From Acidimicrobiia bacterium (GTDB taxonomy: Bacteria; Actinomycetota; Acidimicrobiia; Acidimicrobiales; CAIXPF01): 64,000 nucleotides of DNA. A model generated the notes under the pieces. It saw nothing but the letters and a program-made list of their open reading frames with translations. It had not been told where the DNA came from and did not search any database. Below, one piece after another: positions 25,374-33,978 of this stretch. The position numbers and the translations under genes were made by a program. Every line of letters starts with the position of its first letter. Position 1 is the stretch's first letter. The DNA is taken from contig CANJRG010000001.1 in NCBI GenBank assembly GCA_947476745.1, positions 186,001 to 250,000 of the forward strand, written 5' to 3'.

Positions 25374-25574
25374 TCAGGCCTCGACGATGGCGATGGCCTG
25401 CTTGGGGCAGCGGGCCACGGCCTCCTCGGCCTTGGCCCGCATGCTGTCGGGCGGGGTCTCGTCCAGCACGTACAGCAGGTCGTCGTCACGGACCTCGAAC
25501 ACCTCGGGCAGCACCGCCATGCACACAGCGTTCGATTCGCACAGGTCCATGTCGACCACAACTCGCCAACCCAT
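25374..25574 (-). CDS. 3Fe-4S type ferredoxin
   Basis: 66 residues from ATG 25574, chosen because GGAGG lies six bases upstream; two earlier in-frame starts are less well placed. Cysteines occur as LCESNAVCM near residue 11 (C-x5-C) and ARCPKQAI near residue 58, the three-ligand pattern of the small actinobacterial ferredoxins that pair with P450s. An acidic middle (DDDLLYVLDE) is typical. It is the first gene of the ferredoxin, ferredoxin reductase and Nudix unit. Confidence 0.9.
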   Translation of the reverse strand: MGWRVVVDMDLCESNAVCMAVLPEVFEVRDDDLLYVLDETPPDSMRAKAEEAVARCPKQAIAIVEA

Positions 25575-25739
25575 CTGCATCCTCCCGGGCACCGTCGTCT
25601 GGCCGGTGATGCTAGCGGCATCGCGATCCGCCTTCGCCGTCCGGCCGCGGGCTCAATCTGACGGCGCCGTCATCGTGCCGTGGCATCCCCCTCGGGGCGG
25701 ACCACCATCGCAGCAAGCAGGGCTGCGTACCATCAGGAC

Positions 25740-26162
25740 GTGGTCTCCAGACACCCGGTCAACCGTTGGCTCCTGCTCAGCCGAGCCCTGCGGCGGCGCT
25801 GCCCCCAATGCGGCAGTGAGGGCGTGTTCGACTCCTGGTTCAAGATGAACGAGCGCTGCCCCAACTGCGGCCTGGCGAGCGACCGGGTCGTCGGGCACTT
25901 CGTGGGGGCCGTGGGGTTCAACACCATCTTCAGCTTCGGGGTGCTGCTGATCGTGCTGTTGCTGGGGACCTGGATGATGTTCCCCCACATCAACGTGCCG
26001 GTGCTGCTCGCCGTGTGCTTCGCCGCGGCGATCTTCGCCCCGATGGTGTTCTGGCCGTTCTCACAGTCGCTGTGGCAGGCCTTCGACCTCGCCTGGCGGC
26101 CGGCCGAGGAGTCCGAGCTCGACCCGCGCTACACCGCCACCCTCCCTGAATCGCAGCACTGA
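25740..26162 (+). CDS. DUF983 family membrane protein with zinc-ribbon
   Basis: 140 residues from a GTG at 25740. An N-terminal CPQC...CPNC pair (residues about 21-24 and 38-41) looks like a zinc ribbon, followed by two membrane helices around residues 55-80 and 85-110. This is the DUF983 layout, whose function is unknown; relatives often sit near cytochrome oxidase or quinol genes, which are absent here. The frame extends upstream but without family similarity. Confidence 0.8.
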   Translation: MVSRHPVNRWLLLSRALRRRCPQCGSEGVFDSWFKMNERCPNCGLASDRVVGHFVGAVGFNTIFSFGVLLIVLLLGTWMMFPHINVPVLLAVCFAAAIFAPMVFWPFSQSLWQAFDLAWRPAEESELDPRYTATLPESQH

Positions 26163-26216
26163 ACGACCGCTACCGATCGGGGCGTGCCGATCGGGACCGG
26201 ACCAGTGGCCGGGGTC

Positions 26217-26246
26217 GGCGCCGGCGCCGGCGCCGGCGCCGGCGCC
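26217..26246 (+). repeat. five copies of GGCGCC
   Basis: A pure hexanucleotide run (GGCGCC x5, self-complementary) in the gap between two convergent genes. It can fold on itself and may also help stop transcription, but there is no T-rich tail. Confidence 0.9.
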
Positions 26247-26255
26247 GAGGACCGC

Positions 26256-26570
26256 TCAGCCGCTGAACTCGACGTGCGCGGCGATGGCGTCGCCGGCCTC
26301 GTTCAGCCAGCCCTTCGAGCGGGCATAGCCGAGCATGCCGCCGAACTCCTCGGCCCAACCGGCACCGACACGCCCTGCGGCCGCAGCCCGGACCGCCTCC
26401 ACCCGGATCCATACATGGTCGTCGGTAGCTCCCGACGCCCAGGTCCCGAGGGCTTGCGCCACCGACGAGGGCGCAGCACCGGCGACGCCGTAGAGCACGT
26501 GGAACCGCTTGCAGTCCTCCGGCTCGACCAACTCGACCTGACCCGACGTACCACCCACCTGCACGAACAT
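26256..26570 (-). CDS. small protein of unknown function
   Basis: 104 residues, ATG start. I do not recognise the family. It is a soluble alpha/beta protein with CKRFHVLYGVAG near residue 20, DDHVWIRVEAVR near residue 51 and GMLGYARSKGWLNEAGDAIAAHVEF at the end. The composition is normal for the region, and the gene lies between a convergent DUF983 gene and a divergent lipoprotein gene, leaving its own promoter in the 142-base gap upstream. Confidence 0.6.
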   Translation of the reverse strand: MFVQVGGTSGQVELVEPEDCKRFHVLYGVAGAAPSSVAQALGTWASGATDDHVWIRVEAVRAAAAGRVGAGWAEEFGGMLGYARSKGWLNEAGDAIAAHVEFSG

Positions 26571-26712
26571 CAGGGCAGTCTGGCACAGCGATGGGACCGC
26601 CCGATCCGATTACGCCAAGGCCGAACCGGGCCGCGAGACTTGCGGCGTGCGCCCTGATCGCCAAGACGTCCCGATGCCGATCCGATCGCGTCCAGCACGG
26701 GCATCGTCCACC

Positions 26713-27171
26713 ATGGTCACCCGGGCGGTCCTGGCGCTGGCGGTGGTCCTGGCCCTGGCCCTGGCGTCGCTGCCGTCCTGCGGTGGGAGCGGGAAACCCG
26801 ACGGCATCACCGATGCCGCGACCGCGGCGGTGACCGCCACGGTGCCCGATTGGTTCCCCGCCGCCTTCCCACCGCCCAAGGGCGGGGTGATCGTCTCGGT
26901 CGTGGCCGAACCATCCACCGGCAACGATCAGATCGCCTTCGGACGCTCGGTGACATGGCGGGTGGACAAGCCCTACAACGAGGTGCTCAAGGATCTCGAC
27001 GTTGTGCTGCGCAGCCTCGGCTGGACGCCCACCGACCGGCTCGCGACCCAGGGCGAGGCCGACAGCCAGCGGACGTCGGTGTACGTCGAAAACGGCACGG
27101 TCGAGGTGGTCCGAGTGTTCACCGATGCCAATCTCAGGGGCACCCGCGTCACCGTCGAACTGCCGGCGTGA
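26713..27171 (+). CDS. putative secreted lipoprotein of unknown function
   Basis: 152 residues from ATG 26713, which leaves a short MVTR n-region, a long Ala/Leu/Val core and LPSC near residue 18 as a weak lipobox. An upstream in-frame ATG would add 13 residues. The mature part begins with a GGSGKPDG linker and continues as a mixed alpha/beta domain (WFPAAFPPPKGG, YNEVLKDLDVVLRSLGW, TVEVVRVFTD). No family recognised. The fold pattern resembles small extracytoplasmic domains in which a helix follows each pair of strands. Confidence 0.6.
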   Translation: MVTRAVLALAVVLALALASLPSCGGSGKPDGITDAATAAVTATVPDWFPAAFPPPKGGVIVSVVAEPSTGNDQIAFGRSVTWRVDKPYNEVLKDLDVVLRSLGWTPTDRLATQGEADSQRTSVYVENGTVEVVRVFTDANLRGTRVTVELPA

Positions 27172-27234
27172 TCCGGCCGGCCCGATGAGCGGCGCCATCG
27201 TGGGTTGCGGTCTTCGCCGGGGCATCGCCGTCCC

Positions 27235-28635
27235 ATGAGCCCGCTCGAGGCCATCGGGGAACGGGCGCGTCGCGACCTGCCGGCGCTGCACCTCCAACCA
27301 GGTGAGGCCGAGGACCGGGTCCTGAGCTTCGGGGAACTCCACGAGGCGGTGGCCTATCGAGCGGCGCGGCTGCGGGCCTGGTCCGGGGAGATCTCGTCGA
27401 GCTCGACCGGTGGCCGTCGTCGCGGGATCGTCGCGGTCGAGGCCCAACGCGGGTCCCTTCTCCTGATCGAGCTGCTCGCCACGCTCGAGGTGGGCCTGCA
27501 CCCCGGGCCGGCGGCAACCGGCCTGGCCGCCCTGGCCGTTAACAACGCCTGGTGGCCCCGCGAACGTGACGCCGTACTCGAACAGGTCCGGCCCGCGTGG
27601 GTCAGCACCGGCGCCGGCGCGGACCGGACGCCGATACCCGCCGGATTACCCCAAGAGCCCGCCGGCAACCCGACCGTCACCGACACGGTGTTGTGGCTGG
27701 TGTCCACCGGCACCGACGGGGACCCCACCCCGTACGCCTTCGACGGTGAGCAGGTGCGGTCCTGGTTCGAGGCCGATCCGGCGCTCGGGGAGCAGAGCCG
27801 ACCGACCGGCCGGGTGCTCGTCACCGGCGAGGTCGCGCACGCCCCGGTCCTGCGGGCGGTGCTGTCGGCTCTGGTCGCCGGGAACGAGGTGCAGATCACC
27901 GATCGAACCCACCTCGCCGCCCAACTCACGCTCCGCCCCTACGACCGGGTGGTCACCACGCCCCTTCTCCTACGCAGGGCCCTCCGACAGCTGCAACGTC
28001 GCCGCCGCCAACCGGCCGCAGTGCGCAGCTTGACGCTCCATCAGGGTCCGGTACGTCCCCACGAGCAGACTGATTGGCCGCAACGCTTCGACGGGACGGT
28101 GCACAGTTGGTTCAGCGCGTCCGAAGCCGGTGGCTGGCTCCTGCAGGACGGCCAGGTGCCCGCCGGGCTCGCCGTCCGACTCGATCCCGACGGCACGGTA
28201 CGTACCGACGGGCCACTCAGCGCCGCGGGGTCGGCGAGCCGTCGGCGACCGGAGGCGGGCTGGCCCAGCGGGGACCGAGCCGAGGCCGATCCGGACGGGC
28301 GGATGCGCTGGCGGGGTCGGCACCGTGACCGCTTCCGGGTCGACGACACAGAGGTCGACCCGGTCGCCGTCGAAGCCGTGCTCGCCGCCCATCCGCTGGT
28401 CGCCGAGATTGCCGTTGCCCCTCGACCCCACCCGGAACGCGGCAACCAGGTGGTTGCCGTGCTGGTTCCCGCCGACCCCGAATGGCCGCCGTTCCTCGAG
28501 GACCTGGCTGACGTCATCGCAACGTTGCCGTCGGCTTGGCGACCCGATGCGCTCGCCATCGTCGAGGACCTGCCCATCAATGCTGCCGGGGCACTGCACC
28601 GACGGCTGGTCAACTACGAGGAAGCCAGCCGCTGA
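27235..28635 (+). CDS. degenerate adenylate-forming (AMP-binding/ANL) family protein
   Basis: 466 residues, ATG start, a little short for the family. The C-terminal 120 residues are a clear AMP-binding_C domain: FRVDDTEVDPVAVEAVLAAHP near residue 365, then LVAEIAVAPRPHPERGNQVVAVLVP. The core P-loop, normally YTSGTTGxPKG, reads VSTGTDGDPTPYAF, so its Lys is missing. The terminal motif, normally PRTxxGKxxR, reads LPINAAGALHRR, so the catalytic Lys is also missing. The protein probably cannot adenylate in the classical way and may be a pseudoenzyme or bind acyl-AMP/CoA. No frameshift is evident, which argues for a kept role. Confidence 0.65.
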   Translation: MSPLEAIGERARRDLPALHLQPGEAEDRVLSFGELHEAVAYRAARLRAWSGEISSSSTGGRRRGIVAVEAQRGSLLLIELLATLEVGLHPGPAATGLAALAVNNAWWPRERDAVLEQVRPAWVSTGAGADRTPIPAGLPQEPAGNPTVTDTVLWLVSTGTDGDPTPYAFDGEQVRSWFEADPALGEQSRPTGRVLVTGEVAHAPVLRAVLSALVAGNEVQITDRTHLAAQLTLRPYDRVVTTPLLLRRALRQLQRRRRQPAAVRSLTLHQGPVRPHEQTDWPQRFDGTVHSWFSASEAGGWLLQDGQVPAGLAVRLDPDGTVRTDGPLSAAGSASRRRPEAGWPSGDRAEADPDGRMRWRGRHRDRFRVDDTEVDPVAVEAVLAAHPLVAEIAVAPRPHPERGNQVVAVLVPADPEWPPFLEDLADVIATLPSAWRPDALAIVEDLPINAAGALHRRLVNYEEASR

Positions 28636-28659
28636 CCGGCCCGGCCGTGCCGCCGGCCG

Positions 28660-29646
28660 TCAGGCCGACGGGCGCCACCCGGCGTTGATACGGGGGTCCA
28701 GCGGCAGGCCGGGCGCGGCGGTGGCGTGGCGGACCGCCGCCCGAATGGCTGCGGCGACGGACTCGGCACCGAGGTGGGCCACCAGATCCCCGGCGGCGTC
28801 GACGGTGCCCGTGGCCAGCAGGAACAACAGGTCACCGTCGGCGGAGGTGTGGGCCGGGTTGACGGAACGGGCGATACCGCTGTGGCACAGGTCGGCGGCG
28901 CGGCTCGCCGCGGCCTTGGTCAGCCGGGCGTTGGTCACCACACAGCCGATGACGGTGTTGGTCCCGGGTCCCTGCGGGGTCCCCTGTGTCGAGCCGCCGG
29001 GGCGTGGAGCGAAGGTCTCGAGGCCCACCCCGGGGAAGCGCGGGGCATCCGGCGGGGCCAGATCGCCGGCCAGGATCGCCCCGTGTTCGTCGAGCACGTC
29101 GCCCACCGGGTTCACGGCCATCAGGGCGGAGACCACCAGACCCGACTCGTGACGACGCACCGCCCAGCCCTGACCGCCCTTGGTGGCGTACTGACCGCCT
29201 GCGGTCTTGCCCACGGCACAACCGGCGCCGACCCCGACCGAACCCATCGGGGGATCGGTCTCGACCGCGGCCTCGCAGGCGGCCCAACCCGCCTCGGCAT
29301 CGGGCCGGGGCTGGCCGGCCACCCGTAGGTCGAAGACCACCGCCGCGCCGACGATGGGTACCGTGACCGTGCTCAGGGCCAAGCCGCGACCGTTGGCCTC
29401 GCACCAACGCATCACCCCGTCCGCTGTCGCCAGGCCGAAGGCGCTCCCACCGGTGAGCACTACTGCGGTGCACTGCTGGACCGTGCCCTCGGGCCGCAGC
29501 GCCGGGGTCTCCCGACTTCCGGGAGCACCGCCACGCACAGCGCATCCGCCGACGGTGTCGGGTGGGGCCAGGATGACCGTGCAACCGGTCGGGTGGGTGG
29601 GGTGTGTCCAACAGCCGATCGCGACCCCGTCAACCCCCAGCGCCAT
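28660..29646 (-). CDS. P1-family peptidase (DmpA / L-aminopeptidase-D-esterase type)
   Basis: 328 residues from ATG 29646. DmpA-type proteins are autocleaved Ntn hydrolases; here PGTNTVIGCVVTNARLTKA near residue 230 contains the expected cleavage site, with Thr as the probable new N-terminal nucleophile. Upstream, AVVLTGGSAFGLATADGVM near residue 67 and MGSVGVGAGCAVGK near residue 140 are family signatures. Members cleave N-terminal residues from peptides, amides or esters, or beta-peptides. It stands alone, convergent with the ANL-like gene. Confidence 0.85.
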   Translation of the reverse strand: MALGVDGVAIGCWTHPTHPTGCTVILAPPDTVGGCAVRGGAPGSRETPALRPEGTVQQCTAVVLTGGSAFGLATADGVMRWCEANGRGLALSTVTVPIVGAAVVFDLRVAGQPRPDAEAGWAACEAAVETDPPMGSVGVGAGCAVGKTAGGQYATKGGQGWAVRRHESGLVVSALMAVNPVGDVLDEHGAILAGDLAPPDAPRFPGVGLETFAPRPGGSTQGTPQGPGTNTVIGCVVTNARLTKAAASRAADLCHSGIARSVNPAHTSADGDLLFLLATGTVDAAGDLVAHLGAESVAAAIRAAVRHATAAPGLPLDPRINAGWRPSA

Positions 29647-29966
29647 CGCCCGACCGTAGCGCACGATCGCGAAACCACCCCGCCGGCTGGACCGGGCGTC
29701 GCGGGAACCGGTCCCCGCTCGTGGTCACATCGAGTCGGTGAGCGGCCGAACCACCCACCATCGACCCGTCTCGACGAACACGTCGGCCCTTGCCGAGGGT
29801 TTCGGTGCCCGCTCATGTGCAACGCACCACCTCGACCGACCAAGATACGCGGGTGCCCGCGCGACCAGCCGGGAGACGAAGGTTATGTGCGCTTGGTGGA
29901 ATACCCGCCGAGCGGTAAGGCTTGATCCGACAGCAAGGGTCGCAGGGGCTCCAGGGGGCGCACAAA
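29647..29966. other. 320-base gap between divergent genes
   Basis: No gene, RNA or clear operator seen. It separates the peptidase from the pantothenate operon, so both promoters should lie here. AGGGGG at 29953-29958 is the ribosome site for the DUF2520 gene. Confidence 0.6.
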
Positions 29967-30728
29967 GTGCGAAGGGTGCGGGTGATCGGTCCCGGTCGTG
30001 TGGGTCGGTCGTTCATGACAGTTCTGGCCGAAAAGGGCTGGCACGTCGAAGCTCCCGTGTACCGGGGCGACGACGTCCGCGGTGCCGCGGCCGGCGTCGA
30101 CCTCCTGCTCATCGCCACCCCCGACGACGCCATCCGCCGCGTCGCCCAGGCCGTCGAACCGGACAAGCACACCGTGGTGGCCCATGCCGCCGGAGCCCAG
30201 TCGCTCGATCCGCTCCAGCCGCATTCGCGGCGGGCCTCGCTGCACCCGCTGACCTCGCTGCCCGATCCGGTGGTCGGCGCCGAGCGGCTGCGCCGCGGGT
30301 GCTGCTTCGCCGTCGACGGTGACGAGCTCATCACCGACCTCGTCCGTGAGCTCGGCGGCCGGTCCTTCCGGGTCGCACCCGAGGACCGGGTTCTCTACCA
30401 CGCGGCGGCGGCCATCGCCGCCAACCACCTTGTCGCGCTGCTCGGCCAGGTCGAACGGGTCGCGGCGCAGGCAGGCCTCCCGCTGGACGCCTACCTGGCG
30501 CTGGCCGAACAGACCCTGGCCAACGTCCGCCGGCTCGGCCCGGCCGCAGCGCTGACCGGGCCGGTGGCCCGCGGCGACTGGGCGACGGTCGCCCGGCACC
30601 TGGCGGCGCTGCCTCCCGAGGAGGCGGCGGGCTACCGGGCCATGGCCGACCTGGCGACCCGGCTGGTGCCGGGCAAAATCACTGCGTCCGAGGCGACCAC
30701 CGAGTCGATGGCCGAAGAGGTGGCCTGA
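29967..30728 (+). CDS. DUF2520 / Rossmann-like oxidoreductase of the pantothenate operon
   Basis: 253 residues from GTG 29967 with AGGGGG eight bases upstream. An N-terminal Rossmann fold is shown by VRVIGPGRVGRSF and LLLIATPDDAI near residue 52. The helical C-terminal domain has HHAAAAIAANHLVALLGQ-like sequence near residue 150, as in 6-phosphogluconate/ketopantoate-reductase-related DUF2520 proteins. The gene sits 3 bases before panC, an arrangement also common in other actinobacteria. A ketopantoate-reductase-like role is often supposed but is unproven. Confidence 0.8.
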   Translation: MRRVRVIGPGRVGRSFMTVLAEKGWHVEAPVYRGDDVRGAAAGVDLLLIATPDDAIRRVAQAVEPDKHTVVAHAAGAQSLDPLQPHSRRASLHPLTSLPDPVVGAERLRRGCCFAVDGDELITDLVRELGGRSFRVAPEDRVLYHAAAAIAANHLVALLGQVERVAAQAGLPLDAYLALAEQTLANVRRLGPAAALTGPVARGDWATVARHLAALPPEEAAGYRAMADLATRLVPGKITASEATTESMAEEVA

Positions 30729-30731
30729 GCC

Positions 30732-31583
30732 GTGGAGCTGGTGCACACCATCGAGGAGGTGCGTGCCCGCCACGACGCGGCGCGGGCTTCGGGCGGTCGG
30801 GTCGGCCTCGTCCCGACCATGGGGTACCTGCACGACGGGCACCGCAGCCTCATGGAGGCGGCCCGTGCCGATTGCGACTTCGTCACGGTGACCATTTTCG
30901 TCAACCCGTTGCAGTTCGGCCCCAACGAGGACCTCGACGCCTACCCCCGGGACCTCGACGGGGATCTCGCCCTGGCCGAGGGCGCCGGAGTGAGCCTGGT
31001 GTTCGCCCCGTCGGTGAAAGAAATGTACCCCGACGGCGAGGTCCTGACCTCGGTCCGGGTGCGCGGCCTCGCCGACCAGCTCGAAGGGGCCAGCAGGCCC
31101 GGCCACTTCGACGGGGTCGCCACGGTCGTCAGCAAGCTGTTCGCCATCGCCGGCCCCTGCCAGGCTTACTTCGGTGAAAAGGACTTCCAGCAGCTGCAGA
31201 TCGTGACCCGTATGGCCCGCGACCTGTCGATCCCGGTGGACGTCGTGCCCTGCCCGACCGTTCGCGAGGCCAACGGCCTGGCCCGCTCGTCGCGCAACGC
31301 CTACCTGAGCGACGCCGAGCGCGAGGCGGCGGCCGTGCTCAAGCGTGCACTCGAGACAGGGGTCGCGGCCATCGAGGGCGGCGAACGCTCCCCCGTCGAG
31401 GTCCAGCGCCGGATGGCCTCGGTCGTCGCCTCCGAGCCCCTGGCCGCGCTCGACTACGCCTGCGTCGTCGATGCCGCCAGCCTCGAGACCCTCGAGGTTC
31501 TCGCCGGTACGCTACGCCTGCTCGTCGCAGCCCGCGTCGGACCTGCCCGCCTCATCGACAACGTGGGTACCGTCCTGCCCTGA
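30732..31583 (+). CDS. panC: pantothenate synthetase PanC
   Basis: 283 residues, the usual length, GTG start 3 bases after the previous stop. VPTMGYLHDGHRSLM near residue 26 contains the HIGH-like ATP-binding motif, VTIFVNPLQFGPNED near residue 54 and FGEKDFQQL near residue 145 complete the active site, with SSRNAYLS (KMSKS-like region) near residue 187. PanC joins pantoate and beta-alanine using ATP, the last step to vitamin B5. panB, which makes ketopantoate, follows 142 bases later; panD and a certain panE are not in the window. Confidence 0.95.
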   Translation: MELVHTIEEVRARHDAARASGGRVGLVPTMGYLHDGHRSLMEAARADCDFVTVTIFVNPLQFGPNEDLDAYPRDLDGDLALAEGAGVSLVFAPSVKEMYPDGEVLTSVRVRGLADQLEGASRPGHFDGVATVVSKLFAIAGPCQAYFGEKDFQQLQIVTRMARDLSIPVDVVPCPTVREANGLARSSRNAYLSDAEREAAAVLKRALETGVAAIEGGERSPVEVQRRMASVVASEPLAALDYACVVDAASLETLEVLAGTLRLLVAARVGPARLIDNVGTVLP

Positions 31584-31725
31584 GCCACGGCCCAACCGAA
31601 GTCGTGCGGTCGCCCCCGGCGCCGTGGGCCTTACCGGTTGCCTGCGGCCTGGTCGCCATCCTGACCCTCCAACCGCTCGTCCGAGCCCACCGAATACGAG
31701 CCCCACGGCAGACAAGGAGTGCCTC

Positions 31726-32568
31726 GTGAGCACGAGCTGGACCGTTCCGAACCTCGCCCGTCACAAGGTGGCCAACGGTGCGACACCGTTGGTGATGGTG
31801 ACGGCCTACGACGCCCCGGGCGCCCGCATGGTCGACGCCGCAGGAGCCGACCTGATCCTGGTCGGCGACAGCCTGGCCATGGTCGTGCTCGGATATGACG
31901 ACCCGCTCCAGGTCACCGTGGCCGACATCGCCTATCACGTGGCGGCGGTCCGCCGGGCCAAGCCGAACCCGCTGGTGGTCGGTGACCTGCCGTGGATGAG
32001 CTACCACCTCTCCCAGGTCGATTCGGTCACCAACGCCGCCGCGTTGATCCGGGCCGGCGCCCAAGCGGTGAAGCTGGAGGGTGGCCGCAAGCGGGTCCCG
32101 ATGGTGCAGGCCATCGTCAGCGCCGAGATCCCGGTCATGGGCCATCTGGGGCTCACCCCGCAGTCGACCCACGCCATGGGCGGTTTCCGGGTCCAGGCCA
32201 AGGAGGTCGCCGCCGCCCGGTCGCTGCTCGAGGACGCCAAGGCCCTCGTCGACGCCGGGGTGTTCGCCATCGTGCTCGAAGGCATCCCCGACGTGGTGGC
32301 CGAACTCGTCACCGCGGAGATCCCCGTCCCGACCATCGGCATCGGTGCCGGCGCGAGCTGCGACGGGCAGGTCCTCGTGTTCCACGACCTCCTGGGCTTC
32401 GAGGACCGGTTGCGACCCAAGTTCGTCCGCCGCTACGCCAACCTCGGCGCCGACGGCATCGAGGCCATCAGCCGCTACGCCGCCGACGTGCGTACCGGGA
32501 CGTTCCCCGCCGATGCCGAGACCTACCACACCAGCGCCGAGGTCGCGGCCGCGCTCCGCACCCGCTGA
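31726..32568 (+). CDS. panB: 3-methyl-2-oxobutanoate hydroxymethyltransferase PanB
   Basis: 280 residues from GTG 31726, supported by AAGGAG at 31714-31719 with six bases spacing; longer readings of the frame only overlap panC. The TIM-barrel motifs are VTAYDAPGARMVDAAG near residue 26, LVGDSLAMVVLGYDD with the metal-binding Asp near residue 46, AVKLEGG near residue 112, the HLGLTPQS segment near residue 138 and VLEGIPD near residue 180 with the catalytic Glu. PanB adds a hydroxymethyl group from methylene-THF to ketoisovalerate, the first committed step to pantothenate. Confidence 0.95.
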   Translation: MSTSWTVPNLARHKVANGATPLVMVTAYDAPGARMVDAAGADLILVGDSLAMVVLGYDDPLQVTVADIAYHVAAVRRAKPNPLVVGDLPWMSYHLSQVDSVTNAAALIRAGAQAVKLEGGRKRVPMVQAIVSAEIPVMGHLGLTPQSTHAMGGFRVQAKEVAAARSLLEDAKALVDAGVFAIVLEGIPDVVAELVTAEIPVPTIGIGAGASCDGQVLVFHDLLGFEDRLRPKFVRRYANLGADGIEAISRYAADVRTGTFPADAETYHTSAEVAAALRTR

Positions 32569-32641
32569 AGCGCCGCGGCCGGGTCGCTCGACCGCCCGCG
32601 GCGCGGTGGGGCTCCTTGCGGGCGACGACTAGGGTTGGCCG

Positions 32642-33178
32642 ATGGCCGGCTCCCCTGACCACGACGACCACGACGACGACCGCTACGAGAACCTGACCTG
32701 GTCGGGTTTCGGCGAGGCCGTCAAGGATCTCGCGTCCGTCATCGCCGGTTCCGGCTACCAGGCCGACATCATCCTCGCCATCGCCCGTGGCGGTCTGGTC
32801 CCCGCCGGCGCGTTGGGGTACCTGCTGTCGGTCAAGAACACCTTCGCCATGAACGTCGAGTACTACACCGGCGTGAACGAGCGCCTGAACATGCCGGTGA
32901 TCCTGCCGCCCTACCTCGACCTGATGGGCCTCGAGGACCAGCAACTCCTGGTGGTCGACGACGTCGCCGACACCGGCCACACCCTGGACATGGTGCAGCA
33001 GTTCTGTGCACCGAAGGTTCGAGAGGTACGCACCGCGGTGCTCTATTACAAGCCGCACTCGGTGATCCGCCCCGATTACGTCTGGCGGGACAGCGAACGT
33101 TGGATCCTGTTCCCGTGGGCGTCCGAGAACCCCATCGCCCAGCCCAAGGACGGCTCGGCCGCGGTGGCCGAGAAGTAG
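32642..33178 (+). CDS. phosphoribosyltransferase family protein
   Basis: 178 residues, ATG start, beginning with an unusual acidic/His run (DHDDHDDD). The PRPP-binding motif is LLVVDDVADTGHTLD near residue 102, and AIARGGLVPAGALGYLL near residue 48 is the second phosphate-binding loop, as in hypoxanthine-guanine and xanthine-type transferases. It lacks the tell-tale base-binding loop needed to name the base with certainty. A purine base is a reasonable guess given the phosphorylases elsewhere in the window. Confidence 0.8.
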   Translation: MAGSPDHDDHDDDRYENLTWSGFGEAVKDLASVIAGSGYQADIILAIARGGLVPAGALGYLLSVKNTFAMNVEYYTGVNERLNMPVILPPYLDLMGLEDQQLLVVDDVADTGHTLDMVQQFCAPKVREVRTAVLYYKPHSVIRPDYVWRDSERWILFPWASENPIAQPKDGSAAVAEK

Positions 33179-33558
33179 CTAAGCGGGTCCGACTCCCCCG
33201 GGGCAGGCACTCCGGGCGAGGCCCGAACCGTGGTGACGGGACGGCCATCTCCCGCAGCAGGACCACCACTCGGCCGCATCGAGGCGCGTCACACCGGCAG
33301 GTCCCCCCTGCAACCCGGCACCGATCGACGGTAGCGGGAAAGGGCGAAGGACCGGCGGACCGGCGGACGCTCCAGGCCCCGTCGCGTCGTCGCCCCGACC
33401 GGGGCGAGCGATCCGGCAAGGACTTCCGGCAGCCGGATCTGGGCCCGAAGCATCCCCCGACACGTCCTAGTCTCCAGCGCACCCCGCCCTCCCGAACGAA
33501 CCCGCCAGGGCGTGGACGTCAGCCGCCGTCAGGGTTCGAGTGCCTACCAGGAGCCCAC
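33179..33558. other. 380-base gap before the sigma-factor module
   Basis: No gene or RNA recognised. AGGAG at 33549-33553 is the ribosome site of the anti-sigma gene. An autoregulated SigF/SigB-type promoter (GTTT then GGGTA about 15 bases on) was looked for and not found. Confidence 0.55.
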
Positions 33559-33978
33559 GTGACGAGCGAGCCGAACTCCGAGACGATCGAGCTGAGCTTC
33601 CCGGCCTCGGCGCGGTTCATCCGGCTCAGCCGCCTGACCGCCGCCACCCTGGCCGCCGAGATGGGCTTTGACGTCGAGGGAGCCGACGACCTGCGGATCG
33701 CCCTCGACGAGTTGGTGACCGTGCTGGTCGAAGGGGACCACGGGGCGCTGGTCACGTTGTGCTTCCGTCTGGACGACAGGCGGCTCGAGGTCAGCGGGTC
33801 CTGCGAACAATCCTGGCCGGACGAGGCCGAGCCGTCCGACCTCCTCGAGGCCATCCTCGCGGCCACCACCGACGAGCACGAGGTGTCGAGCGCCCCTCGA
33901 CCCCGGTCCTTCGCCTTCGCCAAGTACCGCCGGAGCACTCAGGCGAACGCTCCGACCAACCGGGGCAGCCTTGCGTGA
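33559..33978 (+). CDS. RsbW/SpoIIAB-like anti-sigma factor, degenerate ATP-binding site
   Basis: 139 residues from GTG 33559 with a strong AGGAG five bases upstream; the longer open frame is not supported. The first 90 residues match the GHKL-type anti-sigma fold (ELSFPASARFIRLSRLTAATLAAEMG, then DLRIALDELVTVLVEGD near residue 57). The N-box Asn that binds Mg-ATP is not present: the place reads LVTVLVEG instead of xxxNAxxHG. The glycine-rich G1 segment is also missing. It overlaps the sigma-factor gene by 8 bases, the usual anti-sigma/sigma order, so binding that sigma factor is the likely role. Confidence 0.65.
   Translation: MTSEPNSETIELSFPASARFIRLSRLTAATLAAEMGFDVEGADDLRIALDELVTVLVEGDHGALVTLCFRLDDRRLEVSGSCEQSWPDEAEPSDLLEAILAATTDEHEVSSAPRPRSFAFAKYRRSTQANAPTNRGSLA

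Noticed and set aside
31584-31725. panD gene between panC and panB
   Set aside because: Only 142 bases, without a reading frame that resembles aspartate decarboxylase.
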